Shown here: positions 26,387-34,523 of the stretch, in pieces
Position numbering within the stretch: the stretch's first letter is position 1
How the letters are laid out: the number at the start of each line of letters is the position of its first letter
Assembly: GCA_002344355.1 (NCBI GenBank)
Contig: DDTN01000051.1
Span: 1 to 64,000 of the forward strand
Source: Proteobacteria bacterium UBA2363
GTDB lineage: Bacteria; Pseudomonadota; Gammaproteobacteria; Xanthomonadales; UBA2363
Length of the DNA: 64,000 nt
Direction: 5' to 3'
The notes under the pieces: generated by a model
Databases searched by the model: none
What the model saw: the letters and a program-made list of their open reading frames with translations, nothing else
Told to the model about the DNA's origin: nothing
Position numbers and translations under genes: made by a program

Positions 26387-27268
26387 CCGGCAGGACTCGC
26401 TGCGCTCCCGCCAGACCACCGGCTGCCAGTAGCTGCCGTCGAGGATGCGCTCGCGCCGGGACGGTTCCAGGCGCGCGGCCAGCAGGTAGGTCACGCCCGG
26501 CCGGACCTCGAGCTCGAGGGTCGCCTCGCGGGCATCGCTGCGGGCACGCTGCCGGTTCGCCACCGCGCTGAATTCGCGGTTGTCGATGATTTCGGCGAGG
26601 GTCAGCCGGTAGCGGCCGGGTGGCAGACGGAAGCTGTCCTGGCTGGACGGGCCGGGCAGGCGGCCATCCACCGCCAGCAACCGCGCCGGATGCAGCTGGC
26701 GGCTGCGCGGTGGCACCGGGAAGGTGCTGAGCCGCCCGCAGCTGGACGCCGGGTCGCCGGCGATCGCCGTGGAATCGAGCAGCTCGACGCGCACCGCCGG
26801 CAGCTCCAGCACCTGCATGGTGCCCGCGAGCTGCTGGCTGCGGCCGTCCCGGAGCAGCTCGAAGCGCACCGGGTCGCCGTCGTCCAGGCCCGCCAGGAGC
26901 TCGCGCATGCGTTCGCTGGCGCCGGCGCCGCGCAGCGCGGTGCCGTTGGCCGCGAGCAGGAGGTCGCCGGTGCGCAGGCCGATGCGCTCGGCGCTGCCGC
27001 CCGGCAGGGTGCCCAGGACGCGCAGGCCGTCGGCCTCGTCGCGATCGACCAGGGCGCCGAAGTTGGCGACCTTCTCGGCCGGGCGGTCGATCACCCTCGG
27101 CACCGCGTCCGCGTCCAGCAGGCCATCCTGGCTGAGCCGGAGCAGGGCAAGGCGGAAGGCCTCCTCGACCGGGTCGCCGGCGGGCTGCGCGGCCACCGGG
27201 GCGGCCACGGCCAGGGCCAGGGCCAGGCCGGGAAGGAGCAGGAACGGGCGGCGTCCGGTGGGGGTCAC
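26384..27268 (-). CDS. Exported PDZ-domain protein
   Basis: A 294-residue exported protein. A GTG start at 27268 is chosen because it follows GGAG and is followed by a signal peptide (RRPFLLLPGLALALAVAAPV, cleavage near AAQ); no ATG in frame fits. A PDZ domain spans about residues 60-140 (LVDRDEADGLRVLGTLPGGS, then AERIGLRTGDLLLAANGTAL), resembling the substrate-binding domains of DegP/RseP-type proteases. No protease domain is present. The C-terminal half (about 150-294) is unrecognised beta-rich sequence. It lies 41 bases downstream of the membrane-protein gene behind the ECF sigma factor, and so is probably part of that operon. Confidence 0.8.
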   Translation of the reverse strand: MTPTGRRPFLLLPGLALALAVAAPVAAQPAGDPVEEAFRLALLRLSQDGLLDADAVPRVIDRPAEKVANFGALVDRDEADGLRVLGTLPGGSAERIGLRTGDLLLAANGTALRGAGASERMRELLAGLDDGDPVRFELLRDGRSQQLAGTMQVLELPAVRVELLDSTAIAGDPASSCGRLSTFPVPPRSRQLHPARLLAVDGRLPGPSSQDSFRLPPGRYRLTLAEIIDNREFSAVANRQRARSDAREATLELEVRPGVTYLLAARLEPSRRERILDGSYWQPVVWRERSESCR

Positions 27269-27309
27269 GGGGGTGCTCCAGGGGCATCGGCGGGAAGGTG
27301 GGTCGGAGA

Positions 27310-27744
27310 TCACAGCAGCACCGCGGTCCGGCCGTCGCGACGGCTGGCCAGGAGGCGCGCGAGGGCCTGCTGGCGGGCCTGCCACAGCGCCTGCGCGGTC
27401 TCGGCATCCGGACCGCGGGCGAGTGCCTGGTCGAGCCGGTGCAGCTCGTCAACCAGGTGGCGCGCGCGGGCGTCCCGGCGCAGCCATTCGAAGTCGGCCA
27501 CGGCGCGCCAGTCGGCCTCCACCGCCAGCGTCAGCCGCCAGGGCTCGCCGACTCCGGGGCGCCCGGTCCAGTGCGCCAGCACCAGGCCGAGCACGAACAG
27601 CGCCGGCAGCACCGCCAGGCCGGCCAGCCGGCGCCGGCGCCGGTGCCGATGCCGGGCCAGCACGCGCCCGCGCAGGTCCGGAGGCGGCGTCGTCGCGGCC
27701 GCCAGCGCCTGGCGCTGCCGCTCAGTGGGAATCGGCAAGGCCAT
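27310..27744 (-). CDS. Single-TM protein, candidate anti-sigma factor
   Basis: A 144-residue protein whose start overlaps the 3' end of the ECF sigma gene by 23 bases, the classic sigma/anti-sigma layout. A basic N-terminal cytoplasmic part (RHRHRRRRRL) precedes one TM helix (about residues 40-58, AGLAVLPALFVLGLVLAHW), followed by a roughly 85-residue periplasmic helical domain rich in Leu, Arg and Gln. It has no zinc-binding HxxxCxxC motif, so it is not a ZAS-type anti-sigma. The role is inferred from position and topology; it could equally be a small periplasmic sensor of another kind. Confidence 0.65.
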   Translation of the reverse strand: MALPIPTERQRQALAAATTPPPDLRGRVLARHRHRRRRRLAGLAVLPALFVLGLVLAHWTGRPGVGEPWRLTLAVEADWRAVADFEWLRRDARARHLVDELHRLDQALARGPDAETAQALWQARQQALARLLASRRDGRTAVLL

Positions 27745-28282
27745 CGGCCACCTCCGTCGCCGGCAGGCCGGACCGCAGCCTGCGCAAGGCGCGGGACAGC
27801 AGCGACTTGGACCAGCTCGGGGACTGCCCGAACAGGACCGCCAGCTCCTCGTGGGTCCAGCCCTCGACGGCATGCAGCAGGAGCACCAGACGTGCCGAGG
27901 GCGACAGCCGCCGCAAGAGCACATCGGCATCGACGCGGGCGGCATCGTCGCCGGCGCGGCCGGCCAGCTCGGCCCGGGCCTCGTCGAGGGGCAGCAGGCG
28001 ACGCCGTTCGCGCAGGCGGTCAACCGTGGCGTTGGCCGCGAGCCGGCGCAGCCAGGCACCGAACGGCGCCTCGCCACGAAAGCGGCCGCTGGCGCGCGGC
28101 AGCCGCAGGAACAGGTCCTGGACCAGGTCCTCGGCCGCTTCCCGCTGTCCCAGGACACGCAGCGCCAGGGCGTAGACGACCCCGGCCCAGGCATCGTAGA
28201 CCCGCGCCAGCGCCGCCGGGCACCCCTGGCGCAGGGCGGCCAGGGTGTCGGCGTCCAGGTCGTCGCGGAAACCGGCGCTCAT
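27722..28282 (-). CDS. ECF-type RNA polymerase sigma factor
   Basis: A 186-residue sigma-70 family factor of the extracytoplasmic-function group. Region 2 shows REAAEDLVQDLFLRLPRASG and FGAWLRRLAANATVDRLRER (about residues 50-95). Region 4 shows LSPSARLVLLLHAVEGWTHE and SLLSRALRRLRSGL (about 128-172). The ATG at 28282 starts MSAGFRDDLDADTL; the frame is open further upstream without support. The stop overlaps the next gene. Expected role: transcription of an envelope-related regulon, probably including its own operon, but no -35/-10 pair of ECF type was identified upstream. Confidence 0.9.
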   Translation of the reverse strand: MSAGFRDDLDADTLAALRQGCPAALARVYDAWAGVVYALALRVLGQREAAEDLVQDLFLRLPRASGRFRGEAPFGAWLRRLAANATVDRLRERRRLLPLDEARAELAGRAGDDAARVDADVLLRRLSPSARLVLLLHAVEGWTHEELAVLFGQSPSWSKSLLSRALRRLRSGLPATEVADGLADSH

Positions 28283-28595
28283 GGCAGGAGCCTCTTCATG
28301 GTCCTTGGGACGGATGGTCGCGGAAAACCGTCGCAGTCCCGTGGCGCCTACTCTTAGCAGCAAACGCCACCGGCGTCCCGCGCCTGCGTCGGGCATGTCC
28401 GCCGGCTGTCCGCGGCGGACCGCCGCCCTTGCGGGCAGTGACGCCGTGGGCTAGCCTCCCGGGTCCATGTCCGACCCCCGGCGGGCACTGCCTGGCCGTC
28501 GCGCCGGGCGGCCGCCAGGGTCCCGACCGGTCGGCCGCCCGGAACCGCTCAACGGCGCCCGAGCCGGTCGACGACGATAGCCGCTGGAGTATCCG
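28283..28595. other. 313-bp divergent intergenic region
   Basis: Separates the ECF sigma operon (minus) from the secreted-protein gene (plus). It contains a well-spaced plus-strand promoter (28429-28457, separate entry) and an SD-like CTGGAG before the ATG at 28596. The sigma-gene side shows no clear promoter. No coding sequence was recognised. Confidence 0.6.
28429..28457 (+). promoter_or_regulatory. Sigma70-like promoter for the gene at 28596
   Basis: TTGCGG (28429-28434), 17-base spacer, TAGCCT (28452-28457). The leader would be about 130 bases. The same TAGCCT -10 form recurs upstream of several other genes here. Confidence 0.6.
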
Positions 28596-30437
28596 ATGAA
28601 GCAAGTGCTGGCCGCCTTGATGGCATCCCTCGCGCTGTCCGCCCAGGTCCGGGCCGACGGCCTGGATTGCGCCGCGCTGGCCAATTCCACGGGGGTCGAG
28701 CCACCGGGCTATGCCGCCCAGTGCCTGGGCGAGGCGCCGGCATGGTCGCCGCCGCTGCTGCTCTCGGCCGGGGCCGCGTCCTCGCAGCCGGCGCCCGATA
28801 CCGCCTACGTCGCCCAGGTGCGGCCCTCGGACGACCACGCCCCGCAGGGCCTGTACCGCTTCACCCTGCCCGATTTCCCGGCCTACACGCGCGTCGGAAC
28901 CGCCTCCGACACCCCGAACATGTGGGGCCTGGACTTCAATCCGGCCGCCACCCGCCTTTACGGAATGCAGTTCCTCCTCGGCGGCGGCGGCACCCGCATC
29001 GGCACCTTCAACCTCACCACCGGGGCGTTCCGGCCGGTCGCCCTGGCGCTCGGGCTGAACCTGCGCGACCAGATGACCGGCCTGACCATCGACCCGCGTC
29101 GGGGCACCGCCTACTTCAGCACCAACGACACCCTGACCAACAATCCGCAGCTCAGCGAGGCCCGGCTCTACACCGCCGACCTCGGCAGCGGCTTCGTGAC
29201 CCTGGTCGGCCGCATCCTGCCGGACGAGCTGAACCCGGTCATCATCGACCTGGCGATGAATTGCAGCGGCGAGCTCTACGCGCACAACATCACCGACGAC
29301 TCGATCTACCGGCTGAATCCGGCCACCGGCGCCGCCACCCGGGTCGGCAGCCACGGCCTGGCGGCGAACTTCGCCCAGGGCATGGATTTCGACAATGCCG
29401 ACGGCCAGCTCTACGCCTGGATCTACACCGGCAACGGCCGCAACACCTTCGGCACCCTGGACACCGCCACCGGCGCGCTTGCGCCGATCGTCTCCGACAA
29501 CCCGCTCGGGCAGTGGGAGGGCGCGATCGGCAACCAGTGCCCGGAAACGGCGATCGACGTCGATGCCCTGACCGGCGGCTGGTTCGCCCCCTACAGCAAC
29601 GGCCAGGGTTTCACGGCACGCTGGTTCCCGCAGGAAAAGGTCCTGTTCATGCCCTGGTTCACCTACTCCGTCGAGGGGGGCCAGGAGCGCGACGAACTGC
29701 GCTGGTTCGCGCTGTTCGCCGACGTCGATCCGGAGGCCGGCCCGGTCGAGAGCATCGAGTTCAGCATCCTGCAGGTGCTGGGCGGCAATTTCGACGCGCC
29801 CCCTGCGGTGTCCGGCACCGTGGTCGGCCAGGCCACCCTGCGCATGTTCTCCTGCTACGAGGGCGTGCTGGACTACCAGTTCGATCCGGGCGTCAACGAC
29901 GGCGCGACCGGCTCGATCACCATGAGCCGCCTGCTCGACCTGACCAGCGACTGCACCGAGTTCGACGGTGCCGAGCTGCCGGCCAACGCCAGGTTCGATC
30001 CGCTCTACAGCGGCAGCTGGTTCGATCCCGAGACCGCCGGCCAGGGCCTTGAACTGTTCCGGTTCCGCGGTGGCGGCACCGGCGGCAGCGACCTCGGCAA
30101 CTTCTACGGCGCCTGGTTCACGTTCGCGCCGGAGCCGGAGGAGCCGGGCCCGCCGGCGCCGGCCGGGCAGCGCTGGTTCACCCTGCAGGGGGTGTTCGGC
30201 GTCACCGACACCAGCTTCAAGAGCAACATCATCCTGAACGTCGGCGGCAGCTTCGACAACGAGCCCTCCCTGCCCGGTGCGCGCCAGGGCGAGGTCGTGC
30301 TGGAGTCCGTGGCCTGCGACCGCCTCAAGCTGACCTACACCTTCGACGACAACGAGGACATCGGCGAATTCCGCGACCTCGAGGGCGAGATCCTTCTGCA
30401 CCGCCTGGGCGCCTGCCCCGAGGATCCCGAGGACTGA
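28596..30437 (+). CDS. Secreted protein: propeller-like N-terminal half plus two G-W-F-x-P modules
   Basis: A 613-residue exported protein (signal peptide MKQVLAALMASLALSAQVRA). The first about 310 residues contain repeated strands with LYRFTLPDF, GLDFNPAATRLYGMQF, GLTIDPRRGTAYFST and MDFDNADGQLYAW, suggesting a beta-propeller of the DUF4394 or similar kind. After a Cys the C-terminal part has two copies of the module seen in the secreted protein at 4190: GGWFAPYSNGQGFTARWFPQ (near 328) and GSWFDPETAGQGLELFRFRG (near 475), each followed by an aromatic strand (FMPWFTYSVEG; YGAWFTFAPEP). Function unknown. The TTGCGG-17-TAGCCT promoter at 28429-28457 probably drives it. Confidence 0.82.
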   Translation: MKQVLAALMASLALSAQVRADGLDCAALANSTGVEPPGYAAQCLGEAPAWSPPLLLSAGAASSQPAPDTAYVAQVRPSDDHAPQGLYRFTLPDFPAYTRVGTASDTPNMWGLDFNPAATRLYGMQFLLGGGGTRIGTFNLTTGAFRPVALALGLNLRDQMTGLTIDPRRGTAYFSTNDTLTNNPQLSEARLYTADLGSGFVTLVGRILPDELNPVIIDLAMNCSGELYAHNITDDSIYRLNPATGAATRVGSHGLAANFAQGMDFDNADGQLYAWIYTGNGRNTFGTLDTATGALAPIVSDNPLGQWEGAIGNQCPETAIDVDALTGGWFAPYSNGQGFTARWFPQEKVLFMPWFTYSVEGGQERDELRWFALFADVDPEAGPVESIEFSILQVLGGNFDAPPAVSGTVVGQATLRMFSCYEGVLDYQFDPGVNDGATGSITMSRLLDLTSDCTEFDGAELPANARFDPLYSGSWFDPETAGQGLELFRFRGGGTGGSDLGNFYGAWFTFAPEPEEPGPPAPAGQRWFTLQGVFGVTDTSFKSNIILNVGGSFDNEPSLPGARQGEVVLESVACDRLKLTYTFDDNEDIGEFRDLEGEILLHRLGACPEDPED

Positions 30438-30558
30438 ACGCCGTCCAGCCGGGCCCGCCACCGGGCGGCCCGGCCGGGGCCGGATGCCCGGTCCCCGACG
30501 TCGGGACGCCCGGCTGGCGCCGCGACCGCCCCCGCCGCCGCGCCGCAGGAGCCATGCC

Positions 30559-31209
30559 ATGCGCAAACCGCGTATCCGCCGCCACCTGCTGACCGGCCTG
30601 CTGGTGTTCTTCCCGATCTGGCTGACCTGGATCGTGCTCAAGTTCGTGGTCGGCACGCTGTCGACGGTGACCGCCCCGGTGGTCCGCCCGCTGTTCAACA
30701 ACCTGCATGGGCATGTGCCCTGGCTGGGCTACGAGTGGCTGCAGACCCTGGTCAGCGTCGCGCTCACCCTGTTGCTGCTGTTCCTGCTCGGCTACCTGGC
30801 CGGCCAGGTGATCGGCAAGCAGGCGATCGAGGTCTTCGACCGCCTGGTGGCGCGCATCCCGCTGGTGCAGAGCGTGTACGGCGGCGCCAAGAAGCTGCTC
30901 AACGTCCTGCAGACCCAGCCCGGAAACGCCCAGCGCGTGGTGCTGATCGACTTCCCGCACAAGGGCATGCAGGTCATCGGCCTGGTCACCCGCGTCCTGC
31001 GCGAACCAGGCAGCGGCCGGGAGCTGGCGGCGGTCTACGTCCCGACCACGCCGAACCCGACGTCGGGATACCTCGAGCTGGTGCCCCTGGAGAACCTGAC
31101 GGCCACCGACATGAGCCTGGACGAGGCGATGAGCTTCATTATCTCGGGCGGCGCGATCGCGCCCGAGCGCTTCGATCCCGCGCACCGCGAGCCCCCCGCG
31201 GCGGCCTGA
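30559..31209 (+). CDS. DUF502 family membrane protein
   Basis: A 216-residue inner-membrane protein of the DUF502 family, widespread in proteobacteria and unassigned in function. Two TM segments: LLTGLLVFFPIWLTWIVLKF (about 10-29) and LVSVALTLLLLFLLGYLAGQ (about 64-83). The conserved soluble part has IPLVQSVYGGAKKLLNVLQ (near 103) and VYVPTTPNPTSGYLELVPLE (near 155), the family signatures. The ATG at 30559 is preceded by CAGGAG; the frame is open to 30484. It is followed by a strong hairpin and the dispersed repeat copy A. Confidence 0.92.
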   Translation: MRKPRIRRHLLTGLLVFFPIWLTWIVLKFVVGTLSTVTAPVVRPLFNNLHGHVPWLGYEWLQTLVSVALTLLLLFLLGYLAGQVIGKQAIEVFDRLVARIPLVQSVYGGAKKLLNVLQTQPGNAQRVVLIDFPHKGMQVIGLVTRVLREPGSGRELAAVYVPTTPNPTSGYLELVPLENLTATDMSLDEAMSFIISGGAIAPERFDPAHREPPAAA

Positions 31210-31325
31210 GCGGCCTCCGCGCGGCGCGATCGGCGTCGGGCAGGGGAGGGAGCAGGGAGCGATCCGGTCCGCCCTGCCGCGGATCGCCGGGCCGGCGCCT
31301 GGCCGGCGGAACCGTCCGGGCCGGG

Positions 31326-31353
31326 AGGGTGCCCTCGCCGTCGAGGGCGCCCT
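31326..31353. terminator. Hairpin downstream of the DUF502 gene
   Basis: AGGGTGCCCTCG (31326-31337) and CGAGGGCGCCCT (31342-31353) form a 12-bp stem with one wobble pair and a 4-base loop. No T tract follows; it sits just before repeat copy A. Terminator role inferred. Confidence 0.5.
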
Positions 31354-31363
31354 GCTTCGATCC

Positions 31364-31490
31364 GGCGGCCATGGATGGCCGCTCGGCGAAGCAAGTGCGA
31401 AAGCAGTTGATTCGACGGAAGCCCGTCCGGACCTGCGCCGGACGGGCGACTTGAAAGACGACCAGGACGGTCGTTCTTCAACAAGCGGCT
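31364..31490 (+). repeat. Dispersed 127-bp repeat, copy A
   Basis: About 91% identical (11 differences, no gaps, hand-aligned) to 53752-53878. Internal structure: GGCCAT/ATGGCC (31366-31379), CCCGTCCGG/CCGGACGGG (31422-31446), and a 13-bp arm pair with two mismatches (31451-31463 / 31469-31481). The right end overlaps the stop codon of the YeaQ-type gene. No transposase and no obvious target duplication, so it may be a REP/MITE-like element. Short open frames through it are not credible genes. Confidence 0.88.
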
Positions 31491-31740
31491 AGGCGCGCTT
31501 GATCAGTCCGATAAGCAGCAACAGGATGATCGCGCCGATCATCGCGTAGATGATCGCGCCGACGATGCCGGTGAGGCCCAGGCCCAGGCCGGGCAGCAGC
31601 CAGCCGGCGAGGAAGGCGCCGACGATGCCGACCACGATGTTGCCGACCACGCCGAAGCCGTAGCCGCGGACGATCTGCCCCGCCAGGAAACCGGCGATGC
31701 CGCCGACCACCAGCCAGATGATGAGTGCTTCCACGCTCAT
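31489..31740 (-). CDS. GlsB/YeaQ/YmgE family small membrane protein
   Basis: An 83-residue, very hydrophobic Gly-rich protein with about three TM segments: LIIWLVVGGIAGFLAGQIV (7-25), GYGFGVVGNIVVGIVGAFLA (26-45) and IVGAIIYAMIGAIILLLLIG (59-78). The GNIVVGIVGAFLAGWLLP core is the family pattern (transglycosylase-associated proteins, often stress-induced). The ATG at 31740 follows GGAGGGAAATGGC. Its stop codon lies within the end of repeat copy A. Molecular function unknown. Confidence 0.92.
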   Translation of the reverse strand: MSVEALIIWLVVGGIAGFLAGQIVRGYGFGVVGNIVVGIVGAFLAGWLLPGLGLGLTGIVGAIIYAMIGAIILLLLIGLIKRA

Positions 31741-31910
31741 GCCATTTCCCTCCGTTGCGCATGCCTGGTGCCGGGCGCGGGCCCGGCCGTCGCGCCGGGC
31801 TGGCGGCGACCCGGGCAGCATGGTCCGGCCGGCGGCGCCTGTCATGCGGCAGTGCGGCGAGCGCCGGCGAACAGGCGCTCCCGGCCCGGCCAGGACCGGG
31901 GGGGCGGGAC

Positions 31911-32915
31911 TCAGCCCGCCGCGTGGTAGCCGGCGACCCGCTCGACTTCGTTGCGCGAGCCCAGGATCACCGGGATCCGCTGGTGCAGGCCGGTCGGCTG
32001 CACGTCGAGGATGCGCTCCAGCCCGGTGCTGGCGGCGCCGCCGGCCTGCTCGACGATCATCGCCATCGGGTTGGCCTCGTACATCAGGCGCAACCGGCCG
32101 GGCTTGGCCGGGTCCTTGTTGTCGCGGGGGTACATGAAGATGCCGCCGCGGCTGAGGATGCGATGCACGTCGGCGACCATCGAGGCCACCCAGCGCATGT
32201 TGAAGTCGACGCCGCGCGGGCCCTCGCGGCCGGCCAGCAGCTCGCCGATGTAGCGCTGCACCGGCGGCTGCCACCAGCGCTGGTTGGAGGCGTTGATCGC
32301 GAACTCGCGGGTGTCCTCGGGGATGCGCAGGTTGTCGGCGGTCAGCATGAAGCTGCCGCGCTCGCGGTCCAGGGTGAACACCGCCACGCCGTCGCCGACG
32401 GTCAGCACCAGCAGCGTGCTGGGTCCGTACACGGCATAGCCGGCGGCGACCTGCCGGCTGCCCGGCTGCAGGAAGGCCGACTCGTCGGGCTCGGTGACGC
32501 CGTCCGGGCAGCGCAGCACCGAGAAGATGGTGCCCACCGAGATGTTGACGTCGATGTTGGAGGAGCCGTCCAGCGGGTCGAACAGCAGCAGGTACTCGCC
32601 CTTGGGATAGCGGTGCGGGATCGGGTGGGGATGCTCCATCTCCTCCGAAGCCAGCGCCGCCAGGTGGCCGCCCCATTCGTTGGCGTCGAGCAGGATCTCG
32701 TTGGCGATCACGTCCAGCTTCTTCTGCACCTCGCCCTGGACGTTCTCCTCGTCGGCGCTGCCCAGCACGTTGCCCAGCGCGCCCTTGCCGATCGCCACCG
32801 AGATCGCCTTGCAGGCGCGCGCCACCACCTCGATCAGCAGGCGCAGGTCGGCCTTGATGCGGCCGTCGGCATGCTGCTTCTCGATCAGGTAGCGGGTCAG
32901 CGAGACAGGGGACAT
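31911..32915 (-). CDS. fbp: Class 1 fructose-1,6-bisphosphatase
   Basis: Cytoplasmic gluconeogenic phosphatase converting fructose 1,6-bisphosphate to fructose 6-phosphate, 334 residues (class 1 size). Metal/substrate motifs: LASEEMEHPHP (near 87), LLLFDPLDGSSNIDVNISVG (near 107), GFN-equivalent FNMRWVASMVADVHRIL (near 240), and the C-terminal EANPMAMIVEQAGGAAS (near 275). The ATG at 32915 gives MSPVSLTRYL; an ATG at 32942 is in frame but overlaps a -10-like CACAAT on the minus strand, so the shorter form is preferred. It neighbours a thioesterase gene upstream on the same strand. Confidence 0.96.
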   Translation of the reverse strand: MSPVSLTRYLIEKQHADGRIKADLRLLIEVVARACKAISVAIGKGALGNVLGSADEENVQGEVQKKLDVIANEILLDANEWGGHLAALASEEMEHPHPIPHRYPKGEYLLLFDPLDGSSNIDVNISVGTIFSVLRCPDGVTEPDESAFLQPGSRQVAAGYAVYGPSTLLVLTVGDGVAVFTLDRERGSFMLTADNLRIPEDTREFAINASNQRWWQPPVQRYIGELLAGREGPRGVDFNMRWVASMVADVHRILSRGGIFMYPRDNKDPAKPGRLRLMYEANPMAMIVEQAGGAASTGLERILDVQPTGLHQRIPVILGSRNEVERVAGYHAAG

Positions 32916-32991
32916 GGGGCGGGCTCCGGCGGGGGTCGCCATTGTGCCGGAGCCGCCGCGGCGGTGCAGGCGGCGGTCCGGCGCCGCCGCG

Positions 32992-33432
32992 TCAGCCGGC
33001 CGGCTGCGGACGGGCGACCACCGCCATGGTCAGCCGCGAGACGCAGACCAGCCGGCCGGCCCCGTCCTCGACGCGGATCGACCAGACCTGGGTGCTGCGC
33101 CCGAGGTGCTCGGGGCGGGCGCTGCCGGTGACGACGCCCTCGCGCAGGGCGCGCACGTGGTTGGCGTTGATCTCCAGGCCCACGGCATGTTCGCGGTCGG
33201 GATCGTCCAGGCACAGCCAGGCGGCCAGGCTGCCCAGCGTCTCGGCCAGCGCCACCGAGGCGCCCCCGTGCAGCAGGCCGAACGGCTGCCGGGTGCGGGC
33301 GTCGACCGGCATGGTGCCGCGCAGGGCGTCGTCGTCCAGGGCGGTGATCCGTATGCCCAGCGCCTCGCCCAGGGTGCCGGGGGTCAGGGCGTTGAGCTGG
33401 TCCAGCGACGGACGGCGTTTCCAGGGCGGCAT
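32992..33432 (-). CDS. Hotdog-fold acyl-CoA thioesterase (PaaI/YdiI type)
   Basis: A 146-residue hotdog thioesterase. FGLLHGGASVALAETLGSLA (near 51) carries the HGG motif with the catalytic Glu of the PaaI/YdiI group. VGLEINANHVRALREG and STQVWSIRVEDGAGRLVCVS complete the domain. The ATG at 33432 (MPPWKRRPSLDQLNAL) follows CGGAGATCG. Substrate not predictable: relatives act on 1,4-dihydroxynaphthoyl-CoA, phenylacetyl-CoA products or enterobactin intermediates. The phhA neighbour might hint at aromatic metabolism, but the 74-base gap and shared strand prove nothing. Confidence 0.88.
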   Translation of the reverse strand: MPPWKRRPSLDQLNALTPGTLGEALGIRITALDDDALRGTMPVDARTRQPFGLLHGGASVALAETLGSLAAWLCLDDPDREHAVGLEINANHVRALREGVVTGSARPEHLGRSTQVWSIRVEDGAGRLVCVSRLTMAVVARPQPAG

Positions 33433-33506
33433 CGCGATCTCCGGTCGGGACCGGCATTGCAGCCGATCGCCACGGCGCCGGCAAGCCGGCGCCGTGGCGA
33501 GGGTGC

Positions 33507-34400
33507 TCAGACGTCGCCGCCCTCGGCCCAGCCCTCGCCGGTGCCGCGGTTGAACACGGTGTCGGTGTCCAGCACGGTCCCGGCCGGGATCGCCGGCAGC
33601 GCCGCCACGCGCGCGTAGATCGGCGTGAAGTCCGGCCGGGTCGCGGCGAACAGCTGCTCGAAGTCGTCGATCACGAAATAGGTCTTCTGGTAGCTGTCGA
33701 TCCGGTAGCGGGTGCGCATGATCCGTTCCAGGTCGAAGCCGATCCGGTTGGGTGCCGCGCTCTCCAGGCAGTGGATCGATTCGCCCTTGCTGGAGACGAT
33801 GCCGGCGCCGTAGATGCGCAGGCCCTCGGCGCTGCGGATCAGGCCGAACTCGACCGTGTACCAGTAAAGGCGCGTGAGGTTGGCCAGCGCCTCCTCGCCC
33901 AGGCCATGCGCCTTGACCCCGCCGCGGCCATAGGCCTGCATGTAGTCGGCGAACACGGGGTTGAACAGCAGCGGCACGTGGCCGAACAGGTCGTGGAACA
34001 GGTCCGGCTCGGCGATGTAGTCGATCTGCTCGGGCTTGCGGATCCACCAGGTCACCGGGAAGCGGCGGTTGGCCAGGTGTTCGAAGAAAGTGAGCTCGGG
34101 CAGCAGGCCCTCGACCGCGACCAGGGTCCAGCCGGTTTCCGCCTCGAGCAGGCGGTTGATGTCGGTGAACCTGGGAATGCGGTCGGCGCTCATGCGCAGG
34201 CCGTCCAGGGCGTCCAGGTGCTCCCGGCAGGCGCGGCCGGGCAGGATCGCCATCTGCCGCTCGAACAGCGTCGCCCAGGTCTGGTGGTCGGTCGCGTCGT
34301 AGTCGTCCCAGGGCTGCTCGACCACGGCCGTGGTGTAGACCGGGACGTAGCCCTTGTCGGTCTGCTGGTGCTCGACGCGGCGGGGGGAGCGGGTGTCCAT
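33507..34400 (-). CDS. phhA: Phenylalanine-4-hydroxylase
   Basis: Non-heme iron, tetrahydropterin-dependent monooxygenase converting phenylalanine to tyrosine, the first step of Phe catabolism. 297 residues, the bacterial single-domain form. Iron ligands are the two His in DLFHDLFGHVPLLFNP (near 133-138) and the Glu in LYWYTVEFGLIRS (near 180). GLRIYGAGIVSSKGE and an N-terminal TWATLFERQ are also typical. Divergent from an Lrp/AsnC regulator gene 123 bases away, a common arrangement for amino-acid catabolism. A -10-like TAGGAT lies at 34431-34436 on the minus strand. Confidence 0.96.
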   Translation of the reverse strand: MDTRSPRRVEHQQTDKGYVPVYTTAVVEQPWDDYDATDHQTWATLFERQMAILPGRACREHLDALDGLRMSADRIPRFTDINRLLEAETGWTLVAVEGLLPELTFFEHLANRRFPVTWWIRKPEQIDYIAEPDLFHDLFGHVPLLFNPVFADYMQAYGRGGVKAHGLGEEALANLTRLYWYTVEFGLIRSAEGLRIYGAGIVSSKGESIHCLESAAPNRIGFDLERIMRTRYRIDSYQKTYFVIDDFEQLFAATRPDFTPIYARVAALPAIPAGTVLDTDTVFNRGTGEGWAEGGDV

Positions 34401-34458
34401 GGCACGACCTGTGGCTTCTGGTGTTGCACGATCCTAGCGCAGCCGCGGCGCAACAGGC

Positions 34459-34508
34459 TTGCTACATCGCGCCCTGCCGGGATAATCGGGCAATAATCCG
34501 CCAGGATT
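34459..34508 (+). promoter_or_regulatory. Promoter and inverted repeats between phhA and the Lrp-type gene
   Basis: TTGCTA (34459-34464), 16-base spacer, GATAAT (34481-34486) form a plausible promoter for the regulator. Over and downstream of the -10 are an imperfect inverted repeat GGATAAT-N6-ATAATCC (34480-34499) and a perfect AATCC-N4-GGATT (34495-34508). These AT-rich dyads are candidates for Lrp-type operators controlling both divergent genes. Confidence 0.55.
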
Positions 34509-34523
34509 GGAGGACAAGACGCA

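Noticed and set aside
31035..31484. Open frames running through repeat copy A (and the equivalent in copy B)
   Set aside because: The two copies differ in ways that ignore codon positions, and the frames extend antisense into neighbouring genes; the element is better explained as structured non-coding DNA.
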